Assembly: GCA_052386775.1 (NCBI GenBank)
Contig: JBQTJV010000313.1
Span: 1 to 20,188 of the forward strand
Length of the DNA stretch: 20,188 bases
Reading direction: 5' to 3'
From: DSOT01 sp052386775
GTDB lineage: Bacteria; Pseudomonadota; Gammaproteobacteria; Burkholderiales; SG8-41
Part shown: piece by piece, positions 16,794 through 20,188 of the stretch
Layout: every line of letters starts with the position of its first letter
How positions within the stretch are numbered: the stretch's first letter is position 1
Notes under the pieces: model-generated
What the model saw: only the letters and a program-made list of their open reading frames with translations
What the model was told of the DNA's origin: nothing
Database searches by the model: none
Made by a program: the position numbers and the translations under genes

Positions 16794-18188
16794 CTAATTC
16801 AGAACCGGATGCTTCGTGTGCCAATCCGTTGCTTGCTCGTAGGCGTGTCCCACGCGATACACCAGCGCTTCGGCGAACGGACTGCCGACGATCTGCATGC
16901 CGAGCGGTAGGCCCGCCTTGGAAAAGCCGACGGGCACGGCGAGCGCCGGATTGCCCGTGACATTGAACGGCGCGCGGGCCTGGCGCGCATAGGTGTGGTC
17001 CAGCGCAGCCGGGTCATCGATCCGGCACGCCGGATCGAGCGAACTCGCCGTGATTACCACATCGACCTCGGAAAAAAGTGCGTTGAACCGCCTTGTCAGC
17101 CGGGCGCGTATCCGGGTGGCGTTGATGTAATCGGCCGCCCGGATCAGGGCGCCGGCCAGCAATTTTTCCCGCGCCATCGCACCATAGTCCTGTGGGCGCT
17201 CGCGCAGCCATTTTTCGTGGATGGCGTAAGCTTCGCTGGAGAGAATGGTGCGATTGCAGGCGTTGTATTCGGCGAGCGGGGCGGTTTCCACTTCCCGCAC
17301 CTGCGCGCCGAGTTGCGCCAGCACGTTCACGGCGGCATCGATGCCCGCGAGCATCTCCGGATCCGCCTCCATGTCTTTCGCGTAGAAGTGCCGGATGACG
17401 CCGATACGCAGGCCTTGCACGCCGCGGTCCAGTTCGGCGGTGTAGCCGCCCGTCGCAACGTTGGCGCTCGCCGGATCGAGCGGATCGTGACCGGCGATGA
17501 GGTCCAGCATGAGCGCGTTGTCCCGCACGCGGCGCGTAAGCGGGCCCACGTGGTCGAGGGAAAACGCGAGCGGCACCACGCCGCGCCGGCTGACCAGACC
17601 GTAAGTCGGCTTCATGCCGACGACGCCGCACATCGTGGCCGGATTTCTGATCGATCCGCCCGTGTCGCTGCCTATCGCCGCAGGCAAAAACCCGGCTGCG
17701 GTAGCCGCGCCCGAGCCGCTCGACGAACCGCCGCTGAAGTGATTCCGGTTCCAGGGATTGCGCGCGGGCGGCCACGGCAGATCGAAACTCGGCCCGCCAT
17801 AGGCGAACTCGTGCGTGGACAGCTTGCCCATGAATACGCCGCCGGCGGCACGCAGCTTCCGCGTCACGGCGGCGTCGCTGCTCGCCACGTTGTCGGCCAG
17901 TATCCTGGAATGCGCCGTGGTGGGAAGCCCGCCGTAATCCACGATGTCCTTCAGCCCGTAGGGCATGCCATGAAATGGTCCGCGCCAGCCGTCGCGCATG
18001 ATCTCCGCCTCCGCGCGCCGCGCGTCCTCCAGCGCGATCTCCGGCGTCAGGCGAAGGATTGCATTGAGCGCGCGGTCGTGGCGCTCGATCCGGTCTATAA
18101 GCGCTTTCGCGTACTCCACCGGCGAGAGTTTTTTTCCGCGCAGCAGTTCCGCGGCCTCCGTAACGCTGAGAAAGGCGAGTTCGCTCAT
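16794..18188 (-). CDS. Amidase of the amidase signature family
   Basis: This 464-residue protein hydrolyses an amide or related C-N bond using a Ser-Ser-Lys triad. The triad is K80 in GLKDIVD, S155 in GGSSSGSG and S179 in GSDTGGSIR; the spacing of the two serines (24) equals that in malonamidase E2. The N-terminal SVTEAAELLRGKKLSPVEY and the late PFNVTGNPALAVPVGF with LPLGMQIVG are standard for GatA-like and AtzE-like members. The start overlaps the upstream 67-residue gene as ATGA, so the two are translationally coupled and probably form a complex. A true tRNA-dependent GatCAB role is unlikely because no GatB gene is adjacent. It may act on an amide intermediate of the neighbouring pathway; the substrate is unknown. 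Confidence 0.93.
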   Translation of the reverse strand: MSELAFLSVTEAAELLRGKKLSPVEYAKALIDRIERHDRALNAILRLTPEIALEDARRAEAEIMRDGWRGPFHGMPYGLKDIVDYGGLPTTAHSRILADNVASSDAAVTRKLRAAGGVFMGKLSTHEFAYGGPSFDLPWPPARNPWNRNHFSGGSSSGSGAATAAGFLPAAIGSDTGGSIRNPATMCGVVGMKPTYGLVSRRGVVPLAFSLDHVGPLTRRVRDNALMLDLIAGHDPLDPASANVATGGYTAELDRGVQGLRIGVIRHFYAKDMEADPEMLAGIDAAVNVLAQLGAQVREVETAPLAEYNACNRTILSSEAYAIHEKWLRERPQDYGAMAREKLLAGALIRAADYINATRIRARLTRRFNALFSEVDVVITASSLDPACRIDDPAALDHTYARQARAPFNVTGNPALAVPVGFSKAGLPLGMQIVGSPFAEALVYRVGHAYEQATDWHTKHPVLN

Positions 18189-18388
18189 CGGCCGGGCCCC
18201 CGCTCAACGCAATAGACATGCGCCGGTTCGTCGGCCGGGGTGAGGTCTGCGGTCGGAAGCGCTGCGCTGCGCTCCCGCGCCACCCGCGTGGCGCGCAGCA
18301 GTTCCTTCAGGTGCTCGTCGTTGAGGCGCGTCAGGCCGATATCGGCAGCCATCCTGCGGATGTCATCGAGAGTGATTTGGCTCGGCAT
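18185..18388 (-). CDS. Small AtzG/GatC-like protein, likely partner of the amidase
   Basis: This 67-residue protein begins with helical ITLDDIRRMAADIGL, continues with DEHLKELLRATRVARE and ends with TPADEPAHVY. This order, a short helix, a long helix and a closing DEPA-x-V/Y segment, resembles the AtzG-like family (formerly DUF4089) and more distantly GatC. AtzG is a small protein that binds and stabilises the amidase AtzE in cyanuric acid degradation. AAGGA lies about nine bases before the ATG, and the stop overlaps the amidase start by four bases. No membrane segment or signal is present. The family assignment is from pattern only; the context makes it convincing. Confidence 0.75.
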   Translation of the reverse strand: MPSQITLDDIRRMAADIGLTRLNDEHLKELLRATRVARERSAALPTADLTPADEPAHVYCVERGPGR

Positions 18389-18417
18389 GGTTTCTGTTCC
18401 TTGGAATCGAGGTTTTA

Positions 18418-19377
18418 TCAGCTATTCGTGAAGTCTTCAGGGAAAAGCTCGTCGGGCGTGAGTCCGCGCTCGAGCAATCCCTGCTCGTGCGCGTACATGA
18501 TCACCGCCTGCAGATCGTGGCGGTTGGCTGACAGCCCTTGCGGGTACGGCGTGCCGCCGAAGAAAGCGCGCTCCTGCTCCAGGTACGACGCAGCCCACGC
18601 GAAGCTCAGGCGGTGCGGTTGTTGCATGAACTCGCTGTAGCGGCGCTGGCTTTCGCACAGCGCATCGTACAGACCTCGCGCAACCCACGGCGCGCGCCGC
18701 AGCAGCTCCCTTTTGATCACGATCGGGTGCATGATCGGAAAGATGCGCGCGCGGCGGTAGTAGGCCTGTTCCTCCTTGTGGAAATCGGGGAAGAGGCGCG
18801 CCACCATGCGTTTTCCGGCGAGCCAGCTCTGGGGCAGCGCCGGCTCCACCATGGCATCGACCTCGCCCGCGATCAGCATGTCCTCGAGCTTCCTGCCCTG
18901 CTGCAGTTGCTCGACCCGTATCGCCGGCGGCGGGCGGCTTCCGACCAGCTCGTTGTTGACGCACACCCAGGTTACGCTTTCGACCGGCAGTCCATAATCA
19001 TGCGCGAACATGCCCTTCACCATCACGGCGAGCGTGTTCTCATAGGTGCGGATGCCGATCCTGCCGCCCATGAGATCGGATGGCCTCTTGTAGGGCGCGC
19101 CATCGCGCACGAAGCAGAAATGATGGCCGAACATGCGGCGGGAGAAGAACGGAATCGCGTCGAGCCAGTCGATGTTGCGTGACCGGGCGATGAGGTAGCC
19201 GGCCATCGAGAACTCGCAGGCGTCGAACGCGCGCTCGTGGTACATGCGATCGTGGCGGCTCTTGCTGCCGAGCGTGACCCACTCGACGTCCAGTCCTTCC
19301 GCTTCGACTTCTCCCGCGCGAAACGGCTGCAGGAAGTCGTACTGGTCCATCGCCAGCGTGATCTTCAGTTTTCCCAT
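18418..19377 (-). CDS. 4,5-dihydroxyphthalate decarboxylase-like / NMT1-like binding-fold protein
   Basis: This 319-residue protein has the type II periplasmic-binding fold used by 4,5-dihydroxyphthalate decarboxylase (Pht5) and by NMT1/SsuA-type binding proteins. It begins KITLAMDQYDFLQPFRAGEV, then has FDACEFSMAGYLIARS (51-66), AIPFFSRRMFGHHFCFV (79-95), SDLMGGRIGIRTYENTLAV (99-117) and KGMFAHDYGLPVESVTW (120-136), an order closely matching the Pht5 group. There is no signal peptide, so it should be cytoplasmic, which favours an enzyme over a transporter component. The Pht5 family also contains proteins annotated as transport subunits, so the role is open. It lies 31 bases after the cyclodeaminase-family gene and 29 bases before the AtzG-like gene, probably in one transcript. 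I see no clear ribosome site. Confidence 0.8.
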   Translation of the reverse strand: MGKLKITLAMDQYDFLQPFRAGEVEAEGLDVEWVTLGSKSRHDRMYHERAFDACEFSMAGYLIARSRNIDWLDAIPFFSRRMFGHHFCFVRDGAPYKRPSDLMGGRIGIRTYENTLAVMVKGMFAHDYGLPVESVTWVCVNNELVGSRPPPAIRVEQLQQGRKLEDMLIAGEVDAMVEPALPQSWLAGKRMVARLFPDFHKEEQAYYRRARIFPIMHPIVIKRELLRRAPWVARGLYDALCESQRRYSEFMQQPHRLSFAWAASYLEQERAFFGGTPYPQGLSANRHDLQAVIMYAHEQGLLERGLTPDELFPEDFTNS

Positions 19378-19408
19378 CTGGAATCAGCGCTTCGGTGCGG
19401 CCCGCCCG

Positions 19409-20188
19409 CTATTTCTCTTCTTCGCCAAAGGGCAGTTCCGTGCCGAGCCCTTTTTGCAGCGCGCGATGATAGACCCAGTGTCCGATGCCGGCATCGAGGA
19501 TCCCCATGCCCGGCGACTCGTAGAAAAGTATTTCGTCGTCGCTGCGCCGCCCGGCCTTCTTGCCTGAAACGACATCGCTGAATTCGGCGACGACATCCGA
19601 GGGCTTGAACCTGCCGCTCGCGAGCAGCGTATTGAACGGCTTGCGCGGCGGATCATCGCCCAGCACCTGATCGGCTCCGGACAGGAAGACGCGGGAGCGC
19701 AGCACCGTTTCCTCGTCACACTCGCCCGGCGCAAGCGACATGTAGAGCGCACCGGGCTCGAGCCAGCTTCCCTCGAAGACGACCACGTTGCCGCTGGTGG
19801 CGGTGATCATGATTTCGGTGTTGCGTACCGCCTCGTGTCCCGACGCGGCGGGCACGACTTCGATGCCAAGCGCCGGCTCCATCATCTCGACAAACTTGCG
19901 GACGTTGCTCGGGTCCCGGCTGTAGACCTTGAGTTTCCTGATCGAGCGCACCGCGCACACGGCGCTTGCCATGCCGCGTGCATAGCGGCCGGTGCCGATG
20001 ATGCCGAGCGTGCTGGCGTCCTTCTTCGCCAGATGCTTCGCAGCGACCCCGTATGGCGCCGCAGTACGGATGGCGTGGAGGTGATAGTCCGAAATGATCG
20101 CTACCATGCCCATGTCGTTCCAGTCGAAGAGGCAGATCACCTCGGAGCGGTTCGTGCCGCGGTAGCCCGAATAAACGCGCACCGCCGC
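19409..20188 (-). CDS. Ornithine cyclodeaminase/mu-crystallin family protein (5' end outside window)
   Basis: The visible 260 residues are the C-terminal part of an NAD(P)-dependent cyclodeaminase or imine/amino-acid dehydrogenase. RTAAPYGVAAKHLAKKDAST is followed by the Rossmann motif GIIGTGRYARG, then LKVYSRDPSNVRKFVEMM, ITATSG, and the C-terminal ILDAGIGHWVYHRALQKGLG, all typical of the family. Members are about 310-340 residues, so about 60-80 N-terminal residues lie beyond the right edge. The frame remains open to the last base; a GTG at 20182 is within conserved sequence and is not a credible start. Family reactions include ornithine to proline, alanine or lysine-type deamination and ketimine reduction. 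It is the most upstream visible gene of the group leading to the amidase. Confidence 0.88.
   Translation of the reverse strand, partial: AAVRVYSGYRGTNRSEVICLFDWNDMGMVAIISDYHLHAIRTAAPYGVAAKHLAKKDASTLGIIGTGRYARGMASAVCAVRSIRKLKVYSRDPSNVRKFVEMMEPALGIEVVPAASGHEAVRNTEIMITATSGNVVVFEGSWLEPGALYMSLAPGECDEETVLRSRVFLSGADQVLGDDPPRKPFNTLLASGRFKPSDVVAEFSDVVSGKKAGRRSDDEILFYESPGMGILDAGIGHWVYHRALQKGLGTELPFGEEEK

Noticed and set aside
16794..18388. Aminoacyl-tRNA amidotransferase GatA/GatC pair.
   Set aside because: No GatB gene is present, the small protein looks more like AtzG, and the setting is catabolic, so a housekeeping role is unlikely.

Overview
The window looks like a chromosomal catabolic region of a high-GC proteobacterium, most likely an environmental betaproteobacterium of the Burkholderiales type. 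That placement is inferred from the G+C-rich, tightly packed genes, the mix of TAXI-TRAP and Liv-type transporters, and the enzyme families; there is no rRNA or marker gene to settle it. No tRNA, rRNA, insertion sequence, phage gene, CRISPR array or regulator gene was found. No stretch of more than about 215 bases lacks a gene.

Layout. (1) Positions 64-11911 hold nine genes, all on the minus strand and read from 11911 downward: a UbiD-family decarboxylase (UbiD-B), a TAXI-type TRAP solute-binding protein, a fused TRAP permease, an amidohydrolase, an unusual ~500-residue PLP enzyme of the cysteine synthase fold, CoA-transferase subunits A and B, an LLM-class flavin/F420 oxidoreductase, and a second UbiD-family decarboxylase (UbiD-A). 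Spacing is tight and several genes overlap, so this is probably one operon. (2) Positions 12026-16776 hold a complete branched-chain-amino-acid-type ABC transporter on the plus strand (binding protein, two permeases, two ATPases), divergent from the operon across a 114-base intergenic region. A perfect-stem terminator and an extragenic palindromic repeat separate the binding-protein gene from the permease genes. (3) Positions 16794-20188 hold a minus-strand group read from the right edge: an ornithine cyclodeaminase-family gene cut by the window edge, a protein resembling 4,5-dihydroxyphthalate decarboxylase, a 67-residue AtzG/GatC-like small subunit, and an amidase translationally coupled to it.

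How the parts may work together. Two separate uptake systems flank or sit inside a set of enzymes that could hydrolyse C-N bonds (amidohydrolase, amidase with small subunit), decarboxylate an aromatic or alpha,beta-unsaturated acid (two UbiD proteins and perhaps the dihydroxyphthalate-decarboxylase-like protein), oxidise or reduce through flavin or F420 (LLM enzyme), act on an amino acid (PLP enzyme, cyclodeaminase family) and activate an acid to a CoA thioester (CoA-transferase). The whole set suggests catabolism of a small organic acid, perhaps a nitrogen-containing cyclic one. I do not recognise it as a described pathway, and the substrate cannot be read from the sequence.

The most notable molecular observations are that the two UbiD paralogues have complementary substitutions at positions that align with the metal/prenyl-FMN site of characterised UbiD enzymes, that UbiD-A has an extra C-terminal domain, and that one dispersed palindromic repeat family occurs three times in intergenic DNA, once as a textbook terminator.
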